Origin: Leucosporidium creatinivorum
Taxonomy: Eukaryota; Basidiomycota; Microbotryomycetes; Leucosporidiales; Leucosporidiaceae
Reading direction: 5' to 3'
NCBI GenBank assembly: GCA_001600635.1
Contig: BCKL01000009.1
Span: 248,001 to 312,000 of the forward strand
Length of the DNA: 64,000 bases
This document shows, one piece after another, positions 1 to 12,287 of the stretch (positions within the stretch are counted from its first letter, which is position 1; each line of letters opens with the position of its first letter). Made by a program: the position numbers and the translations under genes. Below the pieces are notes generated by a model. That model was not told the origin of the DNA, did no database searches, and was given only the letters and a program-made list of their open reading frames with translations.

Positions 1-888
1 GCGAGGCCGAGAAAAGCGAGAGAGTCGAGTGGAGGACGAAGGCGCGCCAGACGTGTGAGGCGCGGAGGCTGAGTGAAGAGTCGGCAGAAGGGTAGCGGGA
101 TGATGAGAAGGTAGCGGTAGAGGGAGGGGAGCAGTAGAGCTTGGTGAATGTCTCGGCGTACGAGCTCGACGCAACCTGGTTCGTCTCCAGCAGACTCGTA
201 TACGTCTCTGCGAACTCGCGAGTTGCGTAGACCCGCCTGCCAAGCTTGAGGTATCTCGTCTCCTTCTCATGCGCCCACACCCTAACGCCGTCCTCCTTCA
301 CTTCGACGATGTCGGGCCAATGCTTCGTCTTGCAATCCTCGAGCGTGCAGTCGAAGCGAGTGGCCGTAGCGCGTTCGACGGAGGAAGGGTGGAGGAGCCA
401 GATGTCGTGGATTTCGGTCTTGCGGATACGAAGGACCCCGCCGCATTGGTAGCAGGCGCGATGGTGGGTTGCGATGGCGGTCCGAGGTGTAGCGAGAGGA
501 CGGAGGGAGGTCTTGGAGAGAGGGGGCTCGTCTTGTGGAAGGAGGTTGAGAGTATGAGCGATGAGGAGGATGGCGTGCCGTTCATTCTTCGTCTGCTCAA
601 CGAGGGAGACGCCTTTCTCTCCGCCGAAGTCGAATGATCCCTGCTCGGATCGAGTGAAGAGGAGCCGAGTGAGCATCCCAAGACTCGAGCTATTGATCCC
701 TCGGCTTCTCGGAGCGAGAGCTTGCCGAGCAGCGAGTTCGAGGAGGGGCTTGTTGGCGACGAGGGAGGTTGAGAGCGAGAGGAGGTCGGGGAGGGTGAGC
801 GAGGGCCAGACTTGCTGTAGTTGAGCGACGATAATGACCAGGGTGACCTCCTGATCGAGTACAGGCTTCAATGAGCTGGCTCTCGAGT
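1..888 (-). mobile_element. KDZ-type DNA transposon, CxC5/CxC6-like cysteine-cluster module (partial, runs off left edge)
   Basis: An open frame runs leftwards from about 888 off the window edge. It begins with a helical segment (LQQVWPSLTLPDLLSLS), then a zinc-ligand-like cluster: CYQC at 454-443 and, about 30 residues on, a CTLEDC pair at 349-332. It continues KHWPDIVEVKEDGVRVWAH, then YLKLGRRVYATREFAETY and a serine-rich SSSYAETFTKLY stretch. This order matches the CxC5 then CxC6 cysteine clusters that precede the transposase domain of fungal KDZ (Kyakuja-Dileera-Zisupton) elements. The transposase itself should lie left of the window and is not seen. No inverted terminal repeat or start codon could be set on the right; the start may be spliced. 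Family assignment is from remembered domain pattern. Whether the element is intact cannot be judged. Confidence 0.6.
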
Positions 889-1306
889 TCTGTTCCGGTG
901 CAGCAGGGTACGCTCAGCTCGGTTCAGCTCGGAGCTAGCGTCGGTCAGATCACTCGCCTGAGCCGTCGAACTATCGTCGTACAGGCTCTGAAGTAGCTCT
1001 GACCCCTCCTCAGAATGTCCTCTACTCCGCTTCCTAGGCTTCACGGGCGTTCGTTCAAGAGCTTCATTCTGCGCGTCCTGCTCCTCTCCAGAGCTGTAGC
1101 GGAGCTCGCGCTTGATGGGCGATCCGAGCTTCTTGCGAGGGGGCTGTTTGAACGGGCTAGGTTAGCGCCCCTCTCACGAGGAAGATCGGCGAACTCACCT
1201 CCAGCTCGACCGGGACTTCGAGTTGAGCAAAGCGCGAGGGAACGTGGGCAGCAGTAGGGAGAGGTACGAGATCGACTGTAGGAGTCTGTGAAGGTGCAGA
1301 AGTCTC
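868..1306 (-). CDS. Hypothetical charged protein, two 3' exons upstream of the KDZ module
   Basis: Two consecutive exons are readable: 1199-1306 (36 codons, phase 0, acceptor preceded by a CTGAC branch site) and 868-1143 (92 codons, ending in TGA). The intron between them begins GTGAGT and contains GCTAAC. The product is rich in charged residues, with a basic nuclear-signal-like run (KPRKRSRG) and an acidic/Ser part. Its last codons overlap the beginning of the KDZ cysteine-cluster frame in another frame, so it is either the N-terminal part of the transposon protein joined by a splice not resolved here, or a separate gene. Upstream exons were not found. Not recognised. Confidence 0.35.
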
Positions 1307-1593
1307 CTGTGGCCGTTGCGAGAAGTCGAGGTGTCAGGAGTAGCGAATGAGCGAAGGGCAAGGGGATGAGCTGCGAAAGGCTCCAGGTCTTTGGAGAACG
1401 AGCAGAGCTCTTATGGCTAGCAGAGGCTGAGGGGTGTCTAATAAAGTACACATCAACGCTCCTGCTTCGGCGGCTCGCTGGATTGCCTATCAAGACGGCG
1501 CTCTCGGCCGAGCACCCAACGCCGAGCAGCACTTCACGAGTCGCAGAGCCTACTCTCGCGCAAGTCTCCAATCGCTCATAATATTACATCTCT

Positions 1594-3973
1594 CTATGTC
1601 TCACCCGTGTTCAGATACCAGCCCTGTAAGAGGAGCGGGGTCAGCTTCGGCTCGTCGACCTTCGGCGCTCGGCTCACGTTGATCCACTCAATCTGATACG
1701 TCGCTTTCTCGCTCGGCGGTCCTCGTGTGAACTGCGAGTTGACGTCGCCAACACTGAAGGCCGCCCAATGGATGGTGCCCGGCGTCGTGGGTACGTGAAT
1801 GTCCCACGTCGACGTTGCCGCCGATTTCTGCGGGTCCAGGCAGTCTCGAGGGTCAGCCATGCTCTTCTTACCCCTCTCGTTCCCGCTCATGATCACCTCC
1901 CGAGATCGGCTGGTCGTAGAGCTCCTTCGAAAACCTCGCCGAATCATCACCGAGCTCGATCAAGACTACTCACCCCGTCGATGAAGACCTGTACGAGTCC
2001 GGGTGCCCAGTACACGGCGTACTGGATCATTATAAGACGTCAGCGTAAGCCAGAGTAAAGAGAAGGCAGCTCCTAGCCTACGTCATGAAAGGCAGCGCTC
2101 GGGTCGTCCTCGTACTCCCTGACTGAGGGGGACCAGGCGGGTCAGGGCACAAGACTAGGTTCAGCAAAGCGAGAAGGCGTACAGCTCATACCAGCGCTCG
2201 TGGTGTTCTGGCAGGTCACCGCCAGTCCAGGTGTAACTCCTCGCACACCGCCTGTCGAGGAGTAGAAACTGCTCCTCATGCCGATGTCTATGCCGGAGTA
2301 GTCGGAACTCGTGTACGTGATCCTGTGAGAGGGCAAGGAATGGTCAACTTCCAGAGCTAGTCAACCTCAGCGAGTCGAGCTCCTCGAGCCTTCCCGGCGC
2401 TGCCAGCCTGCGCCGAAGAAGCTTTGTGACTCACGTCTGGCGGATCCCTGCGACGGGAGTAAGACGCGCACGGGTCACCATGAAGCCATAGCCCACGTCC
2501 GTCGCGGTGGTATAGATCTGGCCGGCTGTCGAGCTCTTCGCGCCGTCGTCCACCTTCGGCACCGAAAGCTGCGAGACTAGGGCGTCAGCTCGGCGAGCTG
2601 AGTCTACAGAGAGCTCAAGACTCACCTGAAGCGCTCCATCGACGACTGCCACGTTGTCGGACTTGTACTCGTACGAGAGAGGGTACTCGGTCTTGACGCT
2701 CCAATCGGCCTATTGAAAGCGAGGCGTGAGTTCGTCGCCAGTAGAGCTGAGCTCTTTGAGAGCCCGTCCTTGGGCTGTAAAAATCCGTCTTATGCTCACC
2801 AGCTGGAATCCCGCTTTGCCGAGGAAGTCCTTGAGCGAAGTGTCGACCGATTTATAGTCTTTGAAGTCGATGTGCAGCTTGGAGGCGGCGGAGGGCGTTT
2901 CCTTAGGCGGTGCGTCGCCCGCTTTGGGCCAGGCGTACGTCTTGGAGGAGCGAGGAAGAAGTGAGTGAGGAGGAGATGTGATAGAAGGGAGATGATGGAG
3001 AGCGAGGAGGCGATCAGCGAACGCCGAGGTAGCTTGTCGAGGGATTCAAACTCACAGGAGTGACGGAAGTGGTAGTGGTTGATGGTGGTGTGGCCTTGGT
3101 AGGGTTGTTGATACCGACGACCGCCGTAAAGATGGGCAGAGTCGCCGTGTCGTAAGAGGCCGTCGTTTTGGTCGCCGCTGGCGGGGCTGCAGGTGGTGGA
3201 GTCGACCCTCCAGCTGCTCCTCCCGAGCCTGCAGCAGGTGATGGACTCGGTGAAGCGCCCGCTGCTGGAGTGCTTGTACCGCCTGCTGCTCCTCCGCCTG
3301 GGCTCGGCGCCGAACCACCTGCCGATCCGCCTGTGCCCGTCCCTGTTGCTCCTCCGCCTGCGCTCGTAGTACCAGTCCCTCCTGCCGCGCCTCCTCCTGT
3401 TGCTGGCGCTGCCGAGTTGTCGGCGGCTGGGCTCAAGGAGGAGTCTGACGCCGAACTCCCGCCGAGCGAACCGGTGCTGTACAAGTAGATGAGGACGACG
3501 ATGACGACGGCTACGCACAACGCGCCCGCTATCCACCAGATCCACGACTTGGACTCTGTAGTCGATTTTGAAGACTTGTGATGCTGTTGTTCGAGGTCTG
3601 TCAGCGTTCGAAGCTCTCGCCCCGCTTCTCCTGCTCCGGCTGCTCTGCTGCTCACCTTGTGGTCGCTCTCGTCGTCTGAAGAGAGCAGTCCCTTCTCTTG
3701 CCTGCTCTCATCCGAGCTGGAGTCGCTCGAGTGCCGTCCCATGGCTCCCGCTGAGTTGCGGTCGAAGTTCAAAGGAGGTCGTTCGCTCCGCTCCCCAGAC
3801 TCCGCGGCCCACCGCATGTATTCACTAGAGAGAAATAAACGAGGTCGAATGCTTTGGTACAGTACGAGACGTCGAAGAGAGCTGACGAGAGCAGAGAGAG
3901 ATGGAGTAGCAAGAACAAGGACTCTCGAAAGAGGGCCGAGATCTCGCGCCGAGTTTGGCTGCAGACGGCTCAT
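1594..3973 (-). CDS. GH16-like membrane-anchored protein, catalytic glutamates apparently absent
   Basis: Exons (descending): 3973-3056, 2940-2800, 2709-2626, 2568-2435, 2322-2192, 2122-2082, 2021-1974, 1827-1594; all phases agree, giving about 575 residues. An acidic/Ser cytosolic head is followed by one membrane helix (SWIWWIAGALCVAVVIVVLI), then a long Gly/Ala/Pro/Ser-rich stalk, so a type II membrane protein. The lumenal domain has the glycoside hydrolase 16 (beta-glucanase/transglycosylase) pattern: LSYEYKSDNVAVVDGALQL, GQIYTTATDVGYGFMVTRAR and AFHDYAVYWAPGLVQVFIDG. The position of the active-site motif ExDxE reads GIDIG (about 2290), so both catalytic glutamates are glycine. It may be a non-catalytic wall-glucan binding protein. 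The true start may be an internal Met (MRWAAESG, about 3815), because a CTAG acceptor-like site lies just before it. Confidence 0.7.
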
Positions 3974-4193
3974 AGTCCGATTCGAAGGTGCTGCAGGTTA
4001 TTCGAGAGCTTATAGATCATTTACAGGATTGTGAGCAAAGCAAGACGCCACTCCTGTGTTGAGAAGACTGGCCGAGACCATCGCCGAGCCAGCCACTTCG
4101 GCGATGCCCTCGTGGTGCTGCTCCCGCTTCATCCAGCTATGTAACCCTTCATATTAGTTTATCAATCTACCACGACCTTCCCATCGCATCCCA

Positions 4194-6771
4194 CTACACC
4201 TCTACAGCCCTCTTCTCCTCCTCCTCCTCAGCGGGAAGCGTTCCCTCAGACGATGAAGCCGTCTCGGCGCTCTCGCCGCCGACGGGCTGCTCCACTCCAA
4301 TGAGCTTGATGGAAAGCCAAGCAAGGGGAGCCGAGACCGCCCAGAAGATGATGTTGATGACAACGGTGTAGAGAGCTGTGGCGAGGGTACGAAGGGGAGG
4401 AAGCGAGGGGTGGTGAGGGAGCGCCGAGCAGGTTTGGAGGGGGGCGAGGCATGCGAGGGAGATGGAGGGACGGGATGGCCACAGGTCAGCTCAGCTGTAG
4501 GAGTGGAAGACGAGTCACAGACACGTACGACTGAACTTGGACGAGTTGATTCCGAAGGAGGCGCACTGGCCCCAAGACTCGATGCCTCGTAGCAGGCCAG
4601 CGAAGCGAGTAAGCTCGGCGGTACCCTCGCCGAGGCTTCCAACAGTCCAGTACAGGAAGTTCTGGAGAACAGCGCCGGCTGTGTTGAGCATAATGTCTTT
4701 TAAAGGCAGGCAGTCAGCGCCGAGCTCAGACTTGGGAGAGCGGGCAGAGCAAGCTCCGAGAGACCGAGAGCGACGGTTGGAGAAGGCGAAGCGGAAGCCC
4801 GTGTGATACTCCGCTCAACTGAATGAGGCGGAGTTGAAACATATCACTCACAGATGCCGAAGCCCTTGCCGAAGCGAGGTGAGCCCTCCCAGTCGAGCTT
4901 GCCGGGCGCATTGACCGTGTAGTCGTGTTGTACGACGAGCGCCCAGATGAGCATTCCGCTGAAGAAGGTGCAGGTGAAGAACGCGCCGTAACGAGCGCGG
5001 TTCTGCGGTCAAGAAGAATCAGCTTCGGCGCGGCTCGGTTCGGCGATGAGAAAGTGCAAGACTTACGCGGAGTGAGATGCGCTGCGAGTCGAGGAAGAAG
5101 CCGAGGATGGTGGTGGCAATGACTCCGCAGATGGCCGACAGGAAGGAGGCGAGAGCACGAGCGCGGACCTGTTGAGCGAGCAGACGTGAGCTCGCCGAGC
5201 ATTGAGCACTAAGAGACGAGAGGGCTAACGGAGAAGTAGAGGGTGAGGAAGGTCGACATGTAGCCCCAGTAGAACCACGATGCGAAGAAGAGGGGGATCA
5301 AAGGAGCGATAGGACGAGTGGTGACGGCCTGAGGGGAGTAGAGGTGAGCGGCGGTCTCTCGGCGACTCGGTGAGAAGGAAAGTACGCACCTTCCCGAGTA
5401 GACGGAACTGCTCCCTGGTCGAGGTAGCGGTATCGACCTTGACCTTCGTTCCATCGTCACGCTGCACCTTCTCGGGGCGAGAGATAAGGAAGGCGAGGGG
5501 GAGGCCGATGCACTGGACGGCCGTGAACGCCAAGTAGGTCTGGTAGCCGATCTTGCCGCCCTTGTTGTTGTGTACATTGGCAGCAAGAAGGACAGCGCCG
5601 CCGATGATTTGACCTGAGGTACAGAGCCGAGGTCAGCGAGTGACGAAGGAGGGCAAAGTTCGGCGATGCTCACCAGAGTTCTTGAAGGCGAGCCAGATGG
5701 CGAGGTACCGTCCACGCTTACGGTGCTCACTGTGAAAGAGTCGGAGATGAGTCACAGGTCTTGAGGTCTCCCGAAGCGGCGACTTGAGAGAAGGAGGCGA
5801 GCCGAAGTGGGTCTCCAGGTTGGTCGCCGAAGGTGTCCCGCTACATGGAAGCGCTCACGAGGCTTGAGGAACAGACTGAAGAGACTCACGGGTACGCCAG
5901 GACCAATGCTCCTTCACTCGCCCAGTACAGTCCAGCACTGGCGCCGCAGAGGACCGCCCCGAGGATCACGAACCACTCAGTGCCGAACCTGCAAGAGCCG
6001 AGAAGCGACGACAAGAGGAAAGGAGGTGGAAGCGAGGAAAGGAGAGAAGAATCAGCGATTGCAATCGGAGCAGAGTTGTGATATCGTGGGAGGAGGGCGG
6101 GAGGAAGGAGGTTCGGAGAAAGGGGAGGGACTTGCCGGTTGTTGCAATACAAGGCCGCGCTGTAGGGCGCCCATCCCAATGTTCCGAGCACGAGTGTCCA
6201 CTTGACGCCCAGCTTGTTGACGATGATGGGAGCGAGTACGCAGCCTGGCAGAGCAAGAAAAGCGAGGAAAGGTCAGCGATGGTTCTTGGCGCCGTTGCGA
6301 GCGTCCCCAGCGGCAAGCTACAACTCACCGACACCCATCAGACCGAATACAATACTGTTTCCAGCACTGTAAGCAAGATCAGATCAGCAGCTGATGAGCA
6401 GGACGAGAAGCTGAGTTCGGCGAAGACGGCGAAGACGGGATCGCGCCGAATTGTCCCGGCAACGACATCCCCGCTGGCTTGATGAGGTACAACTTACTTG
6501 ATAAGGTATGGCTCGAGCTGGCCACCAGCTCCCGTCGCCGAATTGGCGTTCCATAGCCCTGGGGCAACAAGCGAGATGACGCCGACGGCGAGGATCTGAC
6601 GAAAAGGGGGTCAGCGGGTTGATCCATCCAAGTACAGCATGCGCTGCCTTTCTCGGCGCCAGGCTCAAGCCTCGAACTCACCTGCCACAGCGTCGAGCGG
6701 TAGAAGGAGCGCTTTCCTCCGTCGACCTCCTCCGAAGCAGCAGCAGCCGACTGGTCGTTGAACCCGACCAT
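4194..6771 (-). CDS. UNC93-like major facilitator family membrane protein
   Basis: A multi-exon gene starting MVGFNDQSAAAASEE and ending EKRAVEV. About eleven hydrophobic segments can be read across the exons, for example LAVGVISLVAPGLWNANSA, VFGLMGVGCVLAPIIVNKLG, WFVILGAVLCGASAGLYWAS, IPLFFASWFYWGYMSTFLTL and YTVVINIIFWAVSAPLAWL. The SLVAPGLWNA start, the GLYWASEGALVLAYPE block and the FKNSGQIIGGA helix are typical of the UNC-93/DUF895 branch of MFS proteins common in fungi. Substrate unknown; fungal members are usually annotated only as transporters. The tail is acidic (poly-Glu) and cytosolic. Introns are short, with GCTGAC-type branch sites. Length about 500 residues. Confidence 0.82.
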
Positions 6772-8547
6772 ACTCTTAAGCAGAAGTGACGAAGATGTAA
6801 CAAGGAGAAAGCGAGGGAATCGCTTGTTCGACGGCTTTGCACGCGGCAGTGATCACGCCTTTCTGCGAATTCCTCCTCCCCCAGCTCGTTGCCCTCGCTT
6901 TTGCTCGGCCGGAAGCGATGTACCGTGGTCGAGTCAAGACTGGAGGTGCTGTGTGAGCTTCAGGGTGGAGTTGAACGAAGTAATGAGGTCTCTGGAGCTG
7001 TACGAAGGCTCCTGGGCGCGTTGCAAGCTCAGGGAAGGCCTTGCGAATGCAGGCGAGGTAGCGACTAGGTAGCGGCCTGCCGCTCTTGCTGGGGCTCCGA
7101 GATCTTGGTGTGGGTGAAAGAGAAGGAGAGAGAGCGGGGGAGCAGAAGCAGCTGCATGTTGAGAGCGAAGAGACGAGGCGAGGAGACGAACGAGAAGGGA
7201 AGAAGGAGAAGAGAGGAGCCGGCTCGGACGGAAGGAGGAGTTTCATCTCTTCGGCGATCGTGAGCTCGCGAGAGCCTCCCGGAAGCTCTGGGGAAGGCGG
7301 AGGGTGCTGTAGTGGATCCCAGTGACCTTTGGATCCAGCCGCTACAGCCCTGCGAGCCCTGCAGAGCGTAGAGCAGGCGTAGAAGAGGAAGGCGGCTCGT
7401 CGACGACCACATCCTCGACAGCAGCCGCACGACGGCAGGTTACGTAGCGTGATGGGCCGGCGAGAGTGGTATGGTATGAGCGCTAGCATAAGTGCATCAG
7501 AACACATCCGAGGAAGCCTCACCAGGAAATGTCCGAAGCTCGGCGAAGAGAACGTGCCGTCGACTCGAGCTTCTCAGGCGGTATCTCGGGCTTCCATGGC
7601 CGATGTTGCAGAAGGAAGCGACGGGATGAGCGAGAGCTGTATTTGAGCTGGTCAGGAAGGTACCCGAACGTGATGCATCTGAACAGAGCCGAGCACGAAG
7701 CTGCTCGCCATCGCCGAGCAGGAAATTCGGGCCAGTGGCAGCTGGGCTTGTAATAGGGTTACATTAAGTGAACTAGACTCGAATAATTACTGTGCTACAG
7801 AGCAGCAGAAACGCGATCTCAAAGCGAAAATTAAGGGCCTAAGGCGAGAGAAGCGCCACCTCCTCTCTCCCTTCTCCTCTCTCCCTTCTCCCAAATCCTC
7901 GACTTCTCTAGTCGACCGCTCTGTACATCGCCAAAGCACCACTACTCGCCTGTACAACATCACGTCTCCTACGCTAGCCCAGCCTGGCTTCCGAGCAGGC
8001 TTTCACCCAGCTTCAATCTCGTACGCCTCCGCCTCTTTGCGTTCTGCAGCGTCTGCTCTCGCTCCGAGCGGGCCGAGACCTCAAGCTGACCCTGTACGAT
8101 ATCTCAGTGCAGCCAGTGATACCACTAATCCTGCACAGCAGCTAGGCCAAGACGAACGAGCTTCGTTACTCAGCACTCCGGCTGTGGCAGGCGAGGACGA
8201 TTCGAACGTGGGATCAGGTGAGTTCTCGCTCTGTAGTCGTTCAGTGATCTTGCGATCTGGTGTGCAGCCAGACCTACCTGCTAGCAGCTGCTCCCTGCTC
8301 AGCGGCACAGTGGCTGTTAGCGCGGCTCGTGCCATTTGGCCTGGCGCACGGGAGCGACGCTTGTTCGGCGAGGACAGATGATGGGGTCGGCAGGGCTGCT
8401 GAGACTTTGCATAGTCCTAGTAACTCGCGCTGTATTCTGAGAGACGCTACAGCTCGGTTGCAGCATCTCAGCGATATCGCCATCCGCCGCAACCGAAGCG
8501 CGAACGCTAATCTCGCCTTCCTTCGCGCAGAGTACCTCGCCGACATC
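6772..8547. other. Intergenic, divergent promoters of UNC93-like gene and KCS1
   Basis: 1.8 kb between two divergent starts. Open frames here (for example a long leftward frame at 6776-7522) lack a family signal, splice logic or codon bias and are taken as non-coding. A possible 5' UTR intron for KCS1 lies at 8219-8268 (GTGAGT to TGTGCAG). No tRNA-like or repeat structure was noticed apart from the pyrimidine tract listed separately. Confidence 0.5.
7857..7896 (+). promoter_or_regulatory. Pyrimidine-rich tract in the KCS1 promoter/leader
   Basis: A nearly pure C/T stretch with a duplicated CTCTCTCCCTTCTCC unit lies about 650 bp before the KCS1 start. CT blocks close to transcription starts are common in basidiomycete promoters. 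It could be the core promoter of a long 5' leader; no TATA box was seen. Confidence 0.35.
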
Positions 8548-11500
8548 ATGGCGACTGCTCCCATGTCTGTAACACCTGCTCGGTCACTGGCAGTCGACCT
8601 CTCCAACCTCGACATTTCGTCGCCGCCGACCACCTTGTCGCCGCAGTCCCTCATTCCCCCGCTTCCTCCATCGCCAACTCAAGATGCAGCCGACTCCTCG
8701 TCGACCTCGAGTCTGTCGACCTTCACCTCGAACCACTCCAAGTCGACTGCATCCTCGGTGCCAGTCGCGTCGTCCATCAAGTCGCAGCTCGCCTTCGCCC
8801 ACACCAAGTCGCCTGCGCGCCCATCGGCTCAGCCGCAACAGCCGGGAGGAGGAGGGCGCAAGGCCAGCGTCAGTCTCCAGCTCTTCAAGGAGACTGCACG
8901 AGTCGACGACGAGGACAAGCGACCATCCAAATCACGAGCACCGTCGGGGTCAGGTCCTCCGCTCGTCCTCCAGTCCAAGTCCCACAAGGGCAAGGAGCGC
9001 GCACTGCACCAAGGAGAATCGCCTCTGCAGTCGCCAGATCCTACCATCTCGCCCTTCTTCGGCTCGGTCCCCTCTTCAGCCTCCCACCGCCCCACCTCTC
9101 AGCACAACAAGACGCTTTCGCGACACCCTTCCAACTCGCCCAAGATCGTATCCATCTCCCCATCTCCGACCAAGCACCCATACGCTAGCACCACCTCCGT
9201 CTATGCTTCTCCTCCCATCTTCGCTGGGCCCTCTGGCCTTTCGTCGAGCCGCCCAGCAAGCCCTCACCTCGGCAGCCCTCGAACAGTCAGCGGCGCTCTC
9301 GGCAGCCCTGTACCCGACTTCACGCTCCCCAACGCGGCACTCGGGGCAGGCTACACCAGTCCGCTAAGCGTCACCGAGGCGTTGGGTCCTCCGGCGATTC
9401 CTCTACCGCCAGTCGCGACGGCGCCCATCTCGGAGGAAGCGGAGGTCGTAGAGGAGACGCTCGAGGAGGGCGAGACGCCAAGCAGCGAGCTTACGACCCC
9501 TCGAGCCGATGCCTCGGTCGTTAAGCTCGTGTACTCGCCCAAGCCGCCCCTCGACGCCGCCAAGAGCAACTCGCCGAGCGGAGTGCTCGGCGGGGTGGTC
9601 GAGCGTTTGGCTGGGATGGGAGCGGCGATGATGGATGTGATGAGCTCGAGTGGAACGGAGAGCTCGTTGACGAGTAGCGAGGACGACGAGGATTGGAGTG
9701 AGGAGGATGCGGAGGATGGCGACGAGGAGGAGGAGGGCGATGAGCCGCTCGAGGATGAGGAGTATGAGGTCGATGTTGGGCCATTGAAGGAGAAGATTGC
9801 GGCGGGAGGTGGAGGAACGGTCGAGATGAGGACGACGGGCGATGGTGACGAGTGGGGGAGTCGGCTGCTCGGTCAGGATGGAAGGAGCGCAGCGACGGTC
9901 CCTCTCGAGCCCTTCAACCATCAAGTCGGAGGTCACAGCCACATCTTCCGCTTCTCCAAGAAAGCTGTCTGCAAGGTGAGTTGAGGAGCCGTAGTCTCGC
10001 CTTTCTCGGATCTGACTTTGCTACTTTCGCAGCCCCTCGCCTCTCGCGAGAACGAGTTCTACGAAGCCGTCGAGCGCGGTTGCCCTCGCCTCCTCGCTTT
10101 CGTCCCTCAATACCTCGGCGTCCTCAACGTCACCTACCGCCGCCCTGTGCACGGCTCGCGCGACTCTTCGCAGCCCGGCGGCACCTCTCCTCGACCACCC
10201 TCCCTTCCCGAGCGGCGCATCTTCCGCGAGAAGGAGGGCGACGCCGACGAGGACGACGAGATCCCGGAGGTCGTGCTCGATCGGAACCGCCATATCATTC
10301 CCGACAGTATGATCTGGGACTCGGCCAAGGGACTGCGGAGGAGCGGGCGCCGCGAGCGCAAGGCTCGGCGAGGAGGCAACGGCCAAGGATCGACGGACCC
10401 CGAGACGGGCGAGGCAAGCCACAGTGCTAGCGGACTTCTCTCAAGCCCCGACTTTGCACCTTCTTCCTACTCGATCAGCGGCAGCGTCGGCGCCTCCGAA
10501 ACGACCGGCCTCGCTCCCCTTCCCACCTTCCCACCACTCGCTGGCCCACCCCCAACTCCTCACTCTACCCCCGTCGACACTTCCTTCGTCGAATCTCGCC
10601 TCTCTCGCTCAGTCTCCCTCGGCGAGTCGATCTTCCCTCAGAACCTCGCCCGTCGCTTCTCGCCTCAGCGGGCATGCCCTTCGCCCGTCTCGAGCTACGG
10701 CGGCAAGGCAGGAACGGGATCGACGATGGTCAACACGAAGCTGTGCGAGCAGGTGCTTCGCGAGGTATTCAGCTCGCCCAAGATGCGCGAGGGCCGACGC
10801 GGATGGAAGGGAGGAAGGAGGAGAGTCATCTCGGCGACGGGACCTGGGACCGGAAGCGGGACAGCAGAGGGGAGTACGCCCACGATGGGTACGGCGAGCG
10901 ACCTCGAGCGAGAGCAGTCGTCTGCGCGTCGACCTCTCCTTCGGGAGACCCAGTCGGCAGCCGTCCTCGGCTCCCCGATGCGCGACGATACGGGCGACGT
11001 GGCCGACACCGAGTCACCTCGAGGTCCCAGTCGGACTCGTCTGCGTGAGGGAAGCGTAGGCGAGGACAACATGTTTGCCATGGACGACGTCGCCGAGCAT
11101 GAGCCTTCTTCCGACCCTCCCGAGCCGCACACTCCCCTTCGCCGAAGCTTCGACGACGACCAGCGGACTGCCCAGTCGAGCCCCATCCTTCGCATCTCTC
11201 GCGACGACAACAGCGACCCACCTTCCGCCTCGTCTCGACAGCTCAGCGCCACCCACTCCCTCGACCAAGCTCTCGCTCCTCCATCCCCGGTCGTCTCCGA
11301 AGCGCCTTGTCGTCAAGAGCAGTTCATCCTCATGGAGGACCTCACCGGAACCCTCAAGTCGCCTTGCGTACTCGACCTCAAGATGGGCACGCGGCAGTAC
11401 GGCATTCGAGCGACGCCGGAGAAGAAGAAGAGTCAGACCAAGAAGTGCTCGAAGACGACGAGTCATCAACTCGGAGTCAGGATCTGCGGTATGCAGGTGA

Positions 11501-12287
11501 GTTGAGTATCTTCTCTGAACGGAGCGGCATCGCTGACCTCTCCTCGTCCCTGCAGGTCTACAAATCGGTCGAGAACCGCTACGTCTTCCAAGACAAGTAC
11601 TTTGGACGCAAGGTCACCATCGAGGACTTCCCCTCGGTCCTCGCATCCTTCCTCTCCAACGGCGCCGAGGTTCTCACCTACCAAATCCCCGGCATCCTGC
11701 GTCAACTCTACTCGCTCGCCTCCATCGTCAACCGCCTCGACCGATACCGCTTTTACGCCGCGAGCCTCCTCTTCATCTACGACGGTGACGCCGAGGTCCA
11801 ACGCGCCTACCGCGAGTCGCTGCAGCCCATCAACGAGACTCAAAACGCCGACGTCTCCACCTCCCTTCCTCGGTCGAACGGCCACCACTCGTCTCGGCCT
11901 CACCACTCGTCGAAGAAGGCCAAGATCCCTCACGGCGGCCTCACCATCCGTCTCATCGACTTTGCGCACTGCACCACCGGCGACGACTACATCAGCGTCG
12001 ACGAAGCCGCCGAGCAAGGTCTCCAGCCGGGCGACCTCACCCCCGACGGCCGAGTCGTCGCCACCTTCCCTCCTACGCACCCCAACCAGCCCGACTTGGG
12101 ATTCCTCCTCGGGCTCAAAAGCTTGTGCACGGCACTACGGATCATCTGGAAGGAGCAGGGTGGTGGAGAGTTGCATGTCGAGGGAGAGGGAGTCTGGGTC
12201 GAGCTGTGGGGAGCCGAGGGAGGGGAAGAGCAGGGGTTGGGCAAAGGCATCACGCCCGAGTCAGTGTATGACCTCGTCACGGCATAG
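8548..12287 (+). CDS. KCS1: Inositol hexakisphosphate kinase (KCS1)
   Basis: Three exons, 8548-9975, 10033-11496 and 11556-12287, all phase 0, giving 1207 residues. The enzyme phosphorylates InsP6 to pyrophosphorylated InsP7, a signal in phosphate sensing and vesicle traffic. The first 430 residues and a central block are low-complexity Ser/Pro with an acidic Glu/Asp stretch, as in yeast Kcs1. The kinase parts are [17 protein letters not shown] and the spaced [20 protein letters not shown], then the inositol-polyphosphate kinase signature PCVLDLKMG (PxxxDxKxG, substrate binding), LLFIYDG and the metal-binding IRLIDFAH. The start is the ATG with in-frame Ala-rich N terminus; upstream in-frame codons include no ATG. 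Intron 1 opens GTGAGT and intron 2 carries GCTGACC. Confidence 0.93.

Noticed and set aside
2796-3545. A 249-codon leftward frame overlapping the GH16-like gene
   Set aside because: Arg/Ser-rich shadow of the real exons in another frame; the real frame carries the GH16 motifs and consistent splice phases.
6776-7522. A 248-codon leftward open frame just upstream of the UNC93-like start
   Set aside because: Low-complexity Ser/Arg/Cys composition, no domain, no codon bias, and it lies where the promoter and leader of the UNC93-like gene must be.
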